A stretch of DNA of 64,000 bases from assembly GCA_035358815.1 (NCBI GenBank), contig DAOPQC010000012.1, forward strand, positions 1-64,000. The letters run 5' to 3'. Source of the stretch: Thermoanaerobaculales bacterium. GTDB taxonomy: Bacteria > Acidobacteriota > Thermoanaerobaculia > Thermoanaerobaculales > Sulfomarinibacteraceae. Both the position numbers and the translations under genes were made by a program. Of this stretch, positions 53,809 to 62,603 are shown piece by piece. The notes beneath the pieces are model-generated. The model did not search any database and had not been told where the DNA came from. It saw only the letters and a list, made by a program, of their open reading frames with translations. How positions within the stretch are numbered: the stretch's first letter is position 1; each line of letters begins with the position of its first letter.

Positions 53809-54182
53809 CACCCACGCAAGTCCTGAGAGAACACTCAAGCGCTCGGGCGAGGATCAGCCTCGAACGGCTGCCGCGCGGAGCATGTGAGGGCTGGTTGGCC
53901 AGCCTCCGACAGCCTGATGCCCGGGGGAAGGCGGCGTTGCGGGTGGCGGTGGTGCGGGCCCTCGGCGACATCGGCGACGCGGCCGAGCCCTTCGACCGCG
54001 CGGTCGAGGCCGAGGTGGCGCGGGTGGCCGGGCCGGCGGCGGCTGACGGCAGCTCACGTCTCAGCACGGTCGGGAAGGCCGTCACCTCCATCGACTCAGC
54101 GCGTGCCCCCGCCGGAGCGCGTGGTACAGTCGTTCGCCGCCGCCGGCCGGGCAACGGCCGGCGAGAGGGGACGGGCACTGGG
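53809..54182. other. Gap before the YitT gene with a HEAT-like coding remnant
   Basis: From 53895 to about 54045 one plus-strand frame reads ASLRQPDARGKAALRVAVVR followed by ALGDIGDAAEPF, which looks like a piece of a HEAT-repeat or similar helical protein, then loses protein-like character. It is in frame with the YitT gene but has no ribosome site. Probably a degraded gene fragment; no promoter recognised. Confidence 0.35.
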
Positions 54183-55136
54183 ATGATGGCGTCGAGCACG
54201 CTCGCCGGGGCGATCGCCCGCAGGGGCCTGCTGCGGGACTACGTCGCGATCATGATCGGCTCGTTCATCATGGCGGTTGGGATCGCCGTCTTCCTGGTCG
54301 ACGCCAAGGTGGTGCCGGGCGGCGTCAGCGGGCTGTCGATGGCCGTCCACTACCTGTCGGGCAACAAGGTGCCGGTCGGCCTGACGATGTGGCTGTTCAA
54401 CATCCCGCTCTACATCTGGGGGATCCGGGAGCTCGGCAAGCAGTTCGGCGTCCGCACCCTGGTCGGCTTCACCACCAACTCTTTCTTCATCGACCTGCTG
54501 CGCGGCGACGTGCCTGGCCTCGGCTCGATCCGGCTCCACGAGCACCCGGCGGTCGTCAACCTGCGCCAGACCGACTTCCTGTTCCTGATCCTGGTCGGCA
54601 GCGTGCTGCTCGGCCTCGGCCTGGGGATCATCTTCAAGTTCCGTGGCACGACTGCCGGCTCCGACGTGCTCGCGGCCGTCGGCCAGAAGCGCTGGGGCCT
54701 CAAGCCGGGCGTGGTGTTCATGGTGGTCGACTCGCTGGTGATCACCTTCGCCGGGTTCGTCATTCACTTCCGCGGCCTCGACGTTGAACGGCCGGCGTTG
54801 ACACTGACCCTCTACGCCTTCTTCCTGCTCTTCGTGTCGAGCCACCTGGTGGACGTGATCATCGACGGCTTCGACTACGCCCGCTCCGCGATCATCATCT
54901 CGAGCAGGCCTGGGGAGATCGCCCACCACGTGGTCGAGGACATGGGTCGCGGCGCCACTGCGGTCGAGGCGATGGGCGTCTTCACCAACCAGCCGAGGCA
55001 GGTGCTCTACACGGTGGTCAGCAGGAAGGAGGTCGGCACCCTGGTCCAGATGGTCAAGGCGATCGACCCCCACGCCTTCGTGATCGTCAACAACGTCCAC
55101 GAGGTGCTCGGCGAGGGCTTCCGCAGCCGGATTTGA
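54183..55136 (+). CDS. YitT family membrane protein (DUF161/DUF2179)
   Basis: 317-aa inner-membrane protein of the YitT family: about five or six hydrophobic segments (YVAIMIGSFIMAVGIAVFLV, VPGGVSGLSMAVHYLSG, LFLILVGSVLLGLGLGIIF, VVFMVVDSLVITFAGFVIHF), KFRGTTAGSDVLAA, and a C-terminal cytosolic DUF2179 domain (ARSAIIISSRPGEIAHHVVE, VLYTVVSRKEVGTLVQMVKA, and DPHAFVIVNNVHEVLGEGF). Function unknown, a transporter is suspected. ATG 54183 or 54186. A stem-loop shared with the convergent gene follows. Confidence 0.85.
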   Translation: MMASSTLAGAIARRGLLRDYVAIMIGSFIMAVGIAVFLVDAKVVPGGVSGLSMAVHYLSGNKVPVGLTMWLFNIPLYIWGIRELGKQFGVRTLVGFTTNSFFIDLLRGDVPGLGSIRLHEHPAVVNLRQTDFLFLILVGSVLLGLGLGIIFKFRGTTAGSDVLAAVGQKRWGLKPGVVFMVVDSLVITFAGFVIHFRGLDVERPALTLTLYAFFLLFVSSHLVDVIIDGFDYARSAIIISSRPGEIAHHVVEDMGRGATAVEAMGVFTNQPRQVLYTVVSRKEVGTLVQMVKAIDPHAFVIVNNVHEVLGEGFRSRI

Positions 55137-55165
55137 GCGGCCAGCGCTAGCTCGAGAATGAAAGC

Positions 55166-55187
55166 GGGGGCGCGGCGGCGCGCCCCC
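55166..55187. terminator. Bidirectional terminator hairpin
   Basis: GGGGGCGCG and CGCGCCCCC form a 9-bp stem with loop GCGG. On the minus strand it is followed by GCTTTCATTCT and lies between the YitT and S74 genes, so it may stop both. Confidence 0.6.
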
Positions 55188-55214
55188 AGCTCGTATCGGA
55201 CGTTGACAGAGCGC

Positions 55215-56428
55215 TCAGTTCGAGCCGGCACCGAGCCGGCTGACCTGGGCTTCGAGAGCATCGATGCGCGCCTGCTGGAGCTGGACCACCTTCGTCAGGA
55301 CCGCCACGAAATCAAGCGCCGTCAGGCCCTTGCGGTCCGCGGTCGCCACCAGCTCCGGGACCTCCTCGGCGATGAAGCCGGCCTCGAGCTCGGCGGGGTT
55401 CGCGCGGTAACGGAAGGTGACGGGCCGCAAGCTGGCCACCACCGCGAGCGCGTCGTCGACGGACAAGTCGACGATGTCCTGCTTGAGCTCCCGCGACGAG
55501 CCGTCGACCCACGTCGCGCCGTTGCTGTAGGCGCCGCCGTCGAGGTGGATCAGGTGGGCCGGTCGCCGCGGCCGATGCCGACCCAGCCGACCCCGGTGAC
55601 CACGAAGGCATCCTCGGCCGGGAACGAGTTGTACGTCACCCGCAACAGGTTGCCGCTGCCGGTGGGGTGGTGGACGTTGAGCACGGCGTCCGTGCCGCCG
55701 GGATCGGTGCTGTAGTCGCCGATCCAGGCCCGCTGGTTGAACGCGACCTCGCCGCCCACGACATCGAGCAGCTTGGCCGGGGTGGTGGTGCCGATGCCGA
55801 CCTTGCCAGTGCTGTCGATGTAGACCTTGGTGGTGCCGTTGGTCTGCAGGTGCATGTCGGCCCAGGTGCCGCCCGCGTGAGAGTCGATGGTCAGGCCAGT
55901 GCTGGTCGCCATCTTGAAGTCGGCATAGAGATTGGGGTACTCGGGCCCCCAGGCGAGCCGGAATCCGGCCTCGGAGTTGTTGTTTCTGACCTCGATCTCC
56001 TGCGCCGGGCTGCTGGTGCCGACGCCGATCTTGCCGTTGAGCACCCACAGGTTGCCGTCGATCGTGCAGTTGCCCTTGACCAGGTCGACCTTCGTGCGGG
56101 GTGCCATCACCTCACCGTCGACCGTGACCTCGAGCCAGCACTCGCCCTCCGCGAGGTCGATCGGGTTCACCATCCCGAGGGTGACCGAGTAGCGGCCGTT
56201 CTCCACCAGGACGCCCGGGTGATGCTCCTGCCACAGCGGGTTCGCAGTGGTGGCCCCTTCGTAGAGGGTGAAGCTGAAGCCGTGGGTCGCGTTCAGCACC
56301 AGGCTGCCGTCGGGCTCCTGCAGGAGCCCCTCGTACACGAGCACGCTGCCCGCCAGGGCGGGGGTCGCCCCGGCCGCCAGCACCAGCACGCCGAGCAGCG
56401 CCATCAGCTTGGGTCGTGGATCTCGCAT
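55215..56428 (-). pseudogene. S74 peptidase (endosialidase chaperone) surface protein, frameshifted
   Basis: Exported protein of about 400 aa interrupted by a one-base shift near 55558-55564. Upstream frame: signal peptide (LLGVLVLAAGATPALA), then collagen/fibre-like repeats with GIGTTTPAKLLDVVGG and GKIGVGTSSPAQEIEV, reaching VTGVGWVGIGRGD. After the shift the other frame continues AHLIHLDGG, WVDGSSRELKQDI, LRPVTFRYR, GFIAEEVPELV and a coiled coil, the S74 intramolecular chaperone that trimerises and self-cleaves tail fibres. A -1 ribosomal shift or one extra base would restore GDPAHLIHL. The site has no slippery heptamer. Could be a sequencing error. ATG 56428 follows AAGGAGCAAGGAGAGAG. Confidence 0.72.
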
Positions 56429-56871
56429 GGCTCTCTCCTTGCTCCTTGTTGTTGCGTCCAGGCGTCCCCCCGATCATGGTCGCCCGGAGGATAGGGGTCC
56501 GGTTGCACGCCCTTGCCGGGCGATGGCACGGTGGCCGACCAGGCGCTGGTATCGCCCGACTCGAATCCGTCGCTGAAGAGGCCATACTCCTGGCAGCACT
56601 CGTAGCAGTCCTGCTTGCCGAGGACGACCTTGCCCACCGCCTTGAAGCTCGCGCTGGCCGCAGCGAAGCCGACCGTGCGGCGCTCGCAGACGAAGCCGGT
56701 GGTGCTGCGGGCCTCGCGCTCTCCGACCGGCGGCGCGACGGTCGTCGCGGGCGCGGCCGCCGCAGGACCGGCGTGCGCCCCGCTCTCGGGCGCTGCAGCC
56801 GGCAGCCATGCCGGCAGGCACAGCCACAGGCAGGCCAGCAGCAGTACCCCCGGCGCTCTCGATCTCCTCAT
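56404..56871 (-). CDS. Small exported protein with DGFESGDTSAWS tail motif
   Basis: 155-aa exported protein: signal peptide residues 1-26 (VLLLACLWLCLPAWLPAAA), Pro/Ala-rich linker, then a short domain with C...CYECC (four Cys) and the tail motif FSDGFESGDTSAWSATVP. This motif recurs near the C-terminus of many secreted proteins of environmental bacteria, where it is thought to be a sorting or surface signal; that is inference here. ATG 56871 has AAAGGAGGGGAGCAC, a very strong ribosome site. The gene overlaps the S74 gene by 25 bases, so the two are probably coupled. Confidence 0.72.
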   Translation of the reverse strand: MRRSRAPGVLLLACLWLCLPAWLPAAAPESGAHAGPAAAAPATTVAPPVGEREARSTTGFVCERRTVGFAAASASFKAVGKVVLGKQDCYECCQEYGLFSDGFESGDTSAWSATVPSPGKGVQPDPYPPGDHDRGDAWTQQQGARREPCEIHDPS

Positions 56872-57000
56872 GTGCTCCCCTCCTTTCATCGTCGGTGACT
56901 CGGATGCCCTCTCTCGGATCAACGACGGCGGAGGGAGAAAGCGCACACACCACCTTCACGCGGCCGGCTCGGGATGGACGGGGGCGGCGGCGCGGAGGGA

Positions 57001-59931
57001 TCAGCGCCAGTCGCCGGAGGCGACGAACGCAGCCCATGCCGCCGGGTGGACGCTCAAGCCCCGCTGGCGGCGTGCGGCGAGGACGCTCAGGCTTGCCCGG
57101 CGGACGGCCTCGGGCGTCGACAGGCCCTCGACCAGGCGCGCCCGGTAGAGGGCAGCCATCCACTCCCGGGTCGCGTCGTCGTCGACTGCCCACAGGCTCA
57201 TGATCACGGTGCGGGCGCCGGCGACCCGGAAGGCGCGGCGGAGGCCGAACACGCCCTCCTTGCTGCTCGCCTCACCGATCCCGGAGTCGCAGGCCGACAG
57301 GACCACCCACTCCGCCCCCGGAAGGTCAAGGACGGCGATCTCCTCGGCGGTCAGGATGCCGTCCTCGCCGGCGCCGCCGCCGCGGTAGTTGGCGCCGGCC
57401 AGCGCCAGACCGGACAGGAGCAGCGGGCTCGACGGCTCCGGCTCGCTCTCCGCCGAGGTCGCGGGCACCAGGCCGCCGACGCCGCGGCCGGATGCGGCCG
57501 GATCGAGCGCGCCGTCTCCCAGGAAGAAGCCGTGGGTGGCCAGGTGGAGAACGCGGAAGCCGGGGGCGAGTGCCTTGAAGGCGGCCTCGGATGCCTCGTC
57601 ACCGACCAGGCGGAGGGCATCGGACCCGCCGGCCGCGGCATCCCAGACGGCGGCCACCTCGGCGGTCTCGGCGGCGGTCCCCGGCAGCGGGGCGAAGCGC
57701 AGCGCGGCGAGGCCCCCGGCGACTTCGGACGCGGGAGTGGGCGGGGAGGCGGCCGGTGCGGCGTCAAAGTCGGGCGCGCCGAGGGCGAGCAGGCAAGGGC
57801 CTGCCGGCGCCGTCGGCAGCGGATCGGCCACCAGGTCGTGCTCATGGTCGAGCATGACGAGGAGCGGGCCGCGCTCGAGCAGGAAGGCGTCGCTGCCGAT
57901 GGGGAGAGCCGCAAGGTTGACCAGGGCGAGCTCGCCGTCCGGCACGACGAACGCCCGCTGTGCACCGGTGCAGCGGGCGCTCACCGGGTTCCAGACGGCG
58001 GCCCGCAGGCGCTCGCCGGACTGGAGAACGTCGGCCATGGACCCTCGGTCTCTGCCCGCGGCTTCCCGCCACTCCTGCACCAGGCTGTCGATGGTGCCCG
58101 CGGCCGCGAGCGGCAGTGCCCAGACCGCGCCGGACGGCCCGCGCACGAACGCGAGATACCAGTCCTCCCAGTCCGCGCCGCGGCGCACCGGGTCCGAGTG
58201 GAAGCTGCGCCCGAAGCGCGCATAGGCCACCAGGCAGGCGTCGGGCGGCAGGCTCGAGGTCACCTCGTCGAAGCCGAGCAAGCGCTCGCGCCGGTCGCGC
58301 TCGACGGACGCGCTGGCCTGGCCGAGGGCGCGCTCGGCCAGCTCCAGCTCCCGGCGGGCGGCTTCGATCGCGCGCTCGCTGTCGGGGCCGGGCGCGGCGG
58401 TCAGCAGGCGGGACAGCTGGTTGGCGGCCTGCCGCCACGCCTCGATCAGCGGCCCGGCCTCCGGCGCGCCGGCGACCAGCGTGCGCCGCAGCTCCATCTC
58501 CTCCAGCACCAGGTGGCGGGACCGGACCAGCGCGTCCCAGGCGGCAGCCAGCAGCGTCGGGTCGTCCATGCCTGGCCCGGACGCGAAGCTGAGCGCCAGA
58601 TCGAGGGACTCGCGCTGCTGGACGGCGAACGTGAGCGCCTCCCGCTCGGACAGGCTGGCGCTCGTCAGCGCGAGGTGCTCGCGGGCGATGCGCTCGGACT
58701 CGAGGGCGAGCCCGATCGCGAGGCCGGGGTCGCCGCGGAACGCCGCGGCCCGCGCCTGATTGGCGATCACGATCGCGGTCCGCGGGTGGCTGTGGCCGGC
58801 GGAGCGCTCGACCACCTCGCGCGCCCGCTCGAAGGAGCGCGCGGCCTCGTCGCCGAGCCCGCGCTCGAGCTGGAGCAGCCCGAGGTTGTTGATGGCCTCG
58901 GTGACGTAGGTGCTGTCGCCCTGGTTCCTCTCGAGGATCCCGGCCGCACGCTCGAGGGTCGTCTCCGCGCGCTCCAGGTCGCCATGCTGGAGCAGGGCGT
59001 CGCCGAGGTTGATGAGCGGGATACCGAGCACCGGCGCGTCGGTCCCGAAGGCACGCTCGCGGATCGCGACCGACCGCTCGAGCAGCGGGATGGCGGCCGC
59101 GGGGTCGCCCAGGTTCAGCTCGACCACGCCGAGGTTGGATAGCACCTTGCCGACGTTCGGCGAGTCCGGGCCTTGGGCGGCCTCCCAGATCTTGAGCACG
59201 CGCTGGTAGGTCTGCCGGGCGGCCTCGAGGTCGCCGAGGCCGACCTGCACGTTGCCGAGGTTGTTGAGGATGCCGGCGACCTGGGGGTCGTCCGGACCGA
59301 GCCGGCCCTCGGTGATCTCGAGCGACCGCTCGAGCAGCCCGCGCGCCTCCACGAGGTCGCCCTGCTTGCGCAGCACGTTGGCGAGACCGTTGAGCGCGAC
59401 ACCGACCTCGAGATCGGACGGGCCCAGCGCCTGCTCGAGATCCGCCAGCGCCTCGCGGAAGAGCGCCGACGCGGTCTCGAGGTCGCCGGCGTCCCCCGTC
59501 GACCGTGCCAGCTCGACGGTGGCCTTCGCGGCCTCGGCAGACCCGGCGCCGTGGGCCGCGATCGCCTGCTCGAGCAGCAGCTGGTGAGCGCGCCGGGCGG
59601 ACTGGTGGTCGCCGATGGCGGCCGAGGTCTCGGCGAGCCCACGGGCCGCGCGGCCGAGCTCCGGGTCGGTGGGCTGTGCCCGCGGCGCGAGCGCATCGAG
59701 CGCCGCCGCGTAGAGGCCGGCCGCGCCGGCGAGGTCGCCCCGGGCGGCGCTCGCTTGAGCCTCCTGGAGGAGCAGTTGTCCGGGCTCGGCGCCGTCGGCC
59801 GCAAGCGGGATGTCGGCGTCCCCAGGCCCGCGCACCTGGGCGGCGCTCGAGAGCGCGACCGTCCACAGTGCGAACGCGACGAGCACGGTCACCGCGGCCC
59901 GGGTGTTGCGACGCTTGACCGTCTGCCCCAT
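57001..59931 (-). CDS. Exported TPR-CHAT domain protein (caspase-like)
   Basis: 976-aa protein. Signal peptide residues 1-30 (LVAFALWTVALSSAAQ), about ten TPR repeats (residues about 45-380, each with the NxLGNxxxxxGxxxxA pattern), a helical linker with SLSEREALTFAVQQ, and a C-terminal CHAT domain. The caspase-type dyad is complete: H800 in HLATHGFF and C881 in LSACDSG. CHAT proteins such as HetF or type III-E CRISPR TPR-CHAT are proteases, normally cytosolic; export would be unusual. ATG 59931 has AAGGAGC at good distance. Located downstream of a Ser/Thr kinase and ECF sigma factor on the same strand. Confidence 0.88.
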   Translation of the reverse strand: MGQTVKRRNTRAAVTVLVAFALWTVALSSAAQVRGPGDADIPLAADGAEPGQLLLQEAQASAARGDLAGAAGLYAAALDALAPRAQPTDPELGRAARGLAETSAAIGDHQSARRAHQLLLEQAIAAHGAGSAEAAKATVELARSTGDAGDLETASALFREALADLEQALGPSDLEVGVALNGLANVLRKQGDLVEARGLLERSLEITEGRLGPDDPQVAGILNNLGNVQVGLGDLEAARQTYQRVLKIWEAAQGPDSPNVGKVLSNLGVVELNLGDPAAAIPLLERSVAIRERAFGTDAPVLGIPLINLGDALLQHGDLERAETTLERAAGILERNQGDSTYVTEAINNLGLLQLERGLGDEAARSFERAREVVERSAGHSHPRTAIVIANQARAAAFRGDPGLAIGLALESERIAREHLALTSASLSEREALTFAVQQRESLDLALSFASGPGMDDPTLLAAAWDALVRSRHLVLEEMELRRTLVAGAPEAGPLIEAWRQAANQLSRLLTAAPGPDSERAIEAARRELELAERALGQASASVERDRRERLLGFDEVTSSLPPDACLVAYARFGRSFHSDPVRRGADWEDWYLAFVRGPSGAVWALPLAAAGTIDSLVQEWREAAGRDRGSMADVLQSGERLRAAVWNPVSARCTGAQRAFVVPDGELALVNLAALPIGSDAFLLERGPLLVMLDHEHDLVADPLPTAPAGPCLLALGAPDFDAAPAASPPTPASEVAGGLAALRFAPLPGTAAETAEVAAVWDAAAGGSDALRLVGDEASEAAFKALAPGFRVLHLATHGFFLGDGALDPAASGRGVGGLVPATSAESEPEPSSPLLLSGLALAGANYRGGGAGEDGILTAEEIAVLDLPGAEWVVLSACDSGIGEASSKEGVFGLRRAFRVAGARTVIMSLWAVDDDATREWMAALYRARLVEGLSTPEAVRRASLSVLAARRQRGLSVHPAAWAAFVASGDWR

Positions 59932-60034
59932 GCTCCTTCGATTGTAAACGGACCTCGGTTGAATGCAGCGGCGCCTGTGGGCCGCCTCCCACACGGACCG
60001 CGTGATCGGCGAGGATCCTCCGGCAGAGGCCCGA

Positions 60035-61765
60035 CTACGGGTTGTCGAGCTCGAGGCGCAGCAGCCAGATCGAGCCGTCGCGCTGCCGGGCCGCGGCCAG
60101 CTCCCGGGCGATGGCGTCGAGCCGGCCGCTGCCGGAGCCGGCCGTGGGCTGCAGGCCGCCGACGCCGCGCAGCCGGCCGGACTTGCCGGGGTTCGCGGCC
60201 ACCAGCCCGGCGAGCTCCCGCTCGAGCTCTGGCCGCTCGCCGCGGGCGGCGATCACCAGGAACCGCTCACGACCTCCGGCCGAGGTCACCTGCCACTGCT
60301 GCGGCAGTCCCGCGAGCCGGCCCGGGAGGCGGTGGACGCGGCCCGCCGCCAGGGGGTTGCCGAGGTCGAGGCCGTCGATCGGGAAGAGCACGAACACCGC
60401 GCCCTCGAGGTCCTCGTTGAGGACCCATGCGTGCACCGGCTCCTGCGACTCGAGCTCCAGGTAGAGGCGGTCGCCAGGCGCGACCCGGTCGCCATCGGCA
60501 AGCGGCTCGCCGTTCGTCGGGCCCGCCCGAAACATCGTCGCCTGCACCGCGAGCGGGGCCGGCAGCGCCGCTGCCGGCGCCGCGGCAAGCTGCGGAGCGG
60601 GCTCGGCCACCGGCTCGAGCGCGGGCTCGCGCCCCGTCGTGACGCTCGCCGCTGGGGCCTGCGGCTGCTGCGGGGGGGCCTGCTGCGCCTCAGTTCCGAG
60701 CCTGCCGATGAGCAGGTACCCGGCCACCGCGAGCACGACCACCACCGCTGCGGCAGCCACTCCCACTCGCCACCTGCCGGTCGCGGGGGCCGTGGCCGGC
60801 GACGGAGCGGCGGCCGCGCCGCCAAGCCGAGCGAGCGCCTGCTCGAGGGCGCCGGCGGAGGGGTACCGCCGGCCGGGGTCCGGGTCCGCCGCCTGCTCGA
60901 CGACCCGCACCAGCTCGAGCGGGAGGTCGGGCCTGAGGTCGCGCAGCGATGCGGGGTCGGCCTTGGCGGGGCAGCGGCCGGTGAGCATCCGGAACAGCAG
61001 CACGCCCAGGCTGTAGAGGTCGGCGGCGGGGGTCGCCGGGTTGCCGGCGAGGACCTCCGGGGCGAGGGTGGCCGGGCTGCCGGTGCGTGCCGGCTCGCCC
61101 GCCTCGGTCGAGGAGCCGAGGTCGGTGAGCACGATCCGGCCGCCCCTTTCGCGCAGCACGTTGGCGGTCTTGACGTCGCCGTGGACCAGGCCGGCGGCGT
61201 GGACCGCGGCCAAAGCGCGGCACAGGTCGAGCCCGAGCGTGATGGCCTCGCCGGGCCCGATCGGACCGTCGCTCGAGAGCCGCTCCTCGAGGGTCTGGCC
61301 CTCGATCAGCTCGGTCCAGATCCCGACCCGACCGTCGCAGAGGTCGGCCCCGTGCACCGTCACCACGTTGGGGTGGCGGACCCTGGCCAGCCGGCGCGCC
61401 TCGTCGAGCAGCCGCCGGCCGGAGTCGCCCGCGGGCCCCGGCCCGGCGCGGCGCAGCTTGAGCGCGACTTCGCGGCCCAGGTTCGGGTCGTGGGCGCGGA
61501 ACACCTCGCCGAAGCTGCCCGCGCCGAGGCGCGCGATCAGCTCGAGATGGCCCCAGCGGCCGAGCAGCGGGCCGCCGGCGTCGCGATCGTCGTCGGCCGG
61601 CGTGACCTCGGCGAACGCGCGGGCCAGGGCGTGGAGGCGCTGCAGGCCGTCCACCACGCGGCCCCGGTCGCCGGCCGCCGCCCGCTCGTCGCTCCACGGC
61701 ACCGGCTCGCGGTCGCTGACTGCTTCCGCGAGACGCAGCAGGTGGGACTCGTCGTTAGCGGCCAC
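60035..61765 (-). CDS. Ser/Thr protein kinase with extracytoplasmic DUF4384-like domain
   Basis: 576-aa bacterial Hanks-type kinase. N-terminal helical region (residues 1-70), kinase domain about 72-330: GAGSFGEV, VALKL (ATP Lys), catalytic HGDVKTANV (HGD in place of HRD), DLGSS in place of DFG, and LAPEVLAG. Then one membrane helix (about 345-368, VGVAAAAVVVVLAVAGYLLIG), a Pro/Ala-rich linker, and a DUF4384-like outer domain (about 415-560) with DRVAPGDRLYLELES. The two substitutions still preserve the catalytic Asp residues. Its first codons overlap the sigma gene end by 11 bases, so both form one operon. Confidence 0.87.
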   Translation of the reverse strand: MAANDESHLLRLAEAVSDREPVPWSDERAAAGDRGRVVDGLQRLHALARAFAEVTPADDDRDAGGPLLGRWGHLELIARLGAGSFGEVFRAHDPNLGREVALKLRRAGPGPAGDSGRRLLDEARRLARVRHPNVVTVHGADLCDGRVGIWTELIEGQTLEERLSSDGPIGPGEAITLGLDLCRALAAVHAAGLVHGDVKTANVLRERGGRIVLTDLGSSTEAGEPARTGSPATLAPEVLAGNPATPAADLYSLGVLLFRMLTGRCPAKADPASLRDLRPDLPLELVRVVEQAADPDPGRRYPSAGALEQALARLGGAAAAPSPATAPATGRWRVGVAAAAVVVVLAVAGYLLIGRLGTEAQQAPPQQPQAPAASVTTGREPALEPVAEPAPQLAAAPAAALPAPLAVQATMFRAGPTNGEPLADGDRVAPGDRLYLELESQEPVHAWVLNEDLEGAVFVLFPIDGLDLGNPLAAGRVHRLPGRLAGLPQQWQVTSAGGRERFLVIAARGERPELERELAGLVAANPGKSGRLRGVGGLQPTAGSGSGRLDAIARELAAARQRDGSIWLLRLELDNP

Positions 61766-62402
61766 TCATCACCTCGGCGACCTGCAGCAGTGCGCGCGAC
61801 ACCGCCATCCGGGCCGCGTTGGCCGACGGCTTGCCGAGGGCCTCCGCGATCTCCGGGTAGGTATATCCGAACTCGATCCTCATGATCACCGCCTCCCGCT
61901 GCTCGTCGGGCAGAGTTGCCAGGGCTGCCTCGTAGGCCTCCATCGCCTCCCGGCCGATCACCCGCTCGACCACCGACGGCCCGGGCTCAGGCATCGAGTC
62001 ATCGAGCATCGCCCTTGCCGGCCGCCGCCCCGCCCGCCGCAGCTCGTCCCGCACCGCGTTGAGCACGATCCGCCTCAGGTAGGCGAGGAAGGCGCCTTCC
62101 CGCTGCGGCTCGAACTCGCTCACATGGTTTAACGCTCGCAGCAGGGAAACCTGCACAAGGTCGTCGGTGTCTGAGAGGTCGCGGGCGTTCTGGGGCAGCC
62201 GGCCGTGGGCCCAGCGACGCAGTCGGGGGAGGAGACGGCGAACCAGCTCGTCGCGGGCGGCGGCGTCGCCGCTGCGTGCCTGGCTCAGCAGGACGGTGGT
62301 CGACTCGACGCCACCGAGCCCGGTTCCTTGGCCGGGGGCGGTGCTCGGTTCAGGAGCCAACTGCGATTCTTGTTCCACCCGTAGTGATGGATGCCTCCAC
62401 AA
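61755..62402 (-). CDS. RNA polymerase sigma factor, ECF type
   Basis: 215-aa ECF sigma factor: region 2 with LVRRLLPRLRRWAHGRL, DTDDLVQVSLLRALNHV and FLAYLRRIVLNAVRDELRR, region 4 with LPDEQREAVIMRIEFGYTYPEIAEALGKP. This variant (SDTDDLVQ with R-W-A-H-G-R-L) is typical of ECF factors paired with Ser/Thr kinases rather than anti-sigma factors; phosphorylation presumably activates it. Start uncertain: TTG 62402 or the GTG at VEQES. It overlaps the kinase gene and probably drives this block. No anti-sigma gene present. Confidence 0.87.
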   Translation of the reverse strand: MWRHPSLRVEQESQLAPEPSTAPGQGTGLGGVESTTVLLSQARSGDAAARDELVRRLLPRLRRWAHGRLPQNARDLSDTDDLVQVSLLRALNHVSEFEPQREGAFLAYLRRIVLNAVRDELRRAGRRPARAMLDDSMPEPGPSVVERVIGREAMEAYEAALATLPDEQREAVIMRIEFGYTYPEIAEALGKPSANAARMAVSRALLQVAEVMSGR

Positions 62403-62603
62403 TCACTGTAGCGGGGCTCACCCCGGCCTGTCGAGAAGGGGATGCTCCTGCGTGGACGTGCATCCTCTCGACGCCGCCGAAGTGGCGACGGAGGAGTCCC
62501 CGGAAGCCCTCGACACCAGTCATGCCGATGGCACGGCGGGCTCGGTGGCGTCCTGGGCGCACCGTACCGCCGGCAGGGGGCGGCCAGGCGCGCCGCACAG
62601 TCG

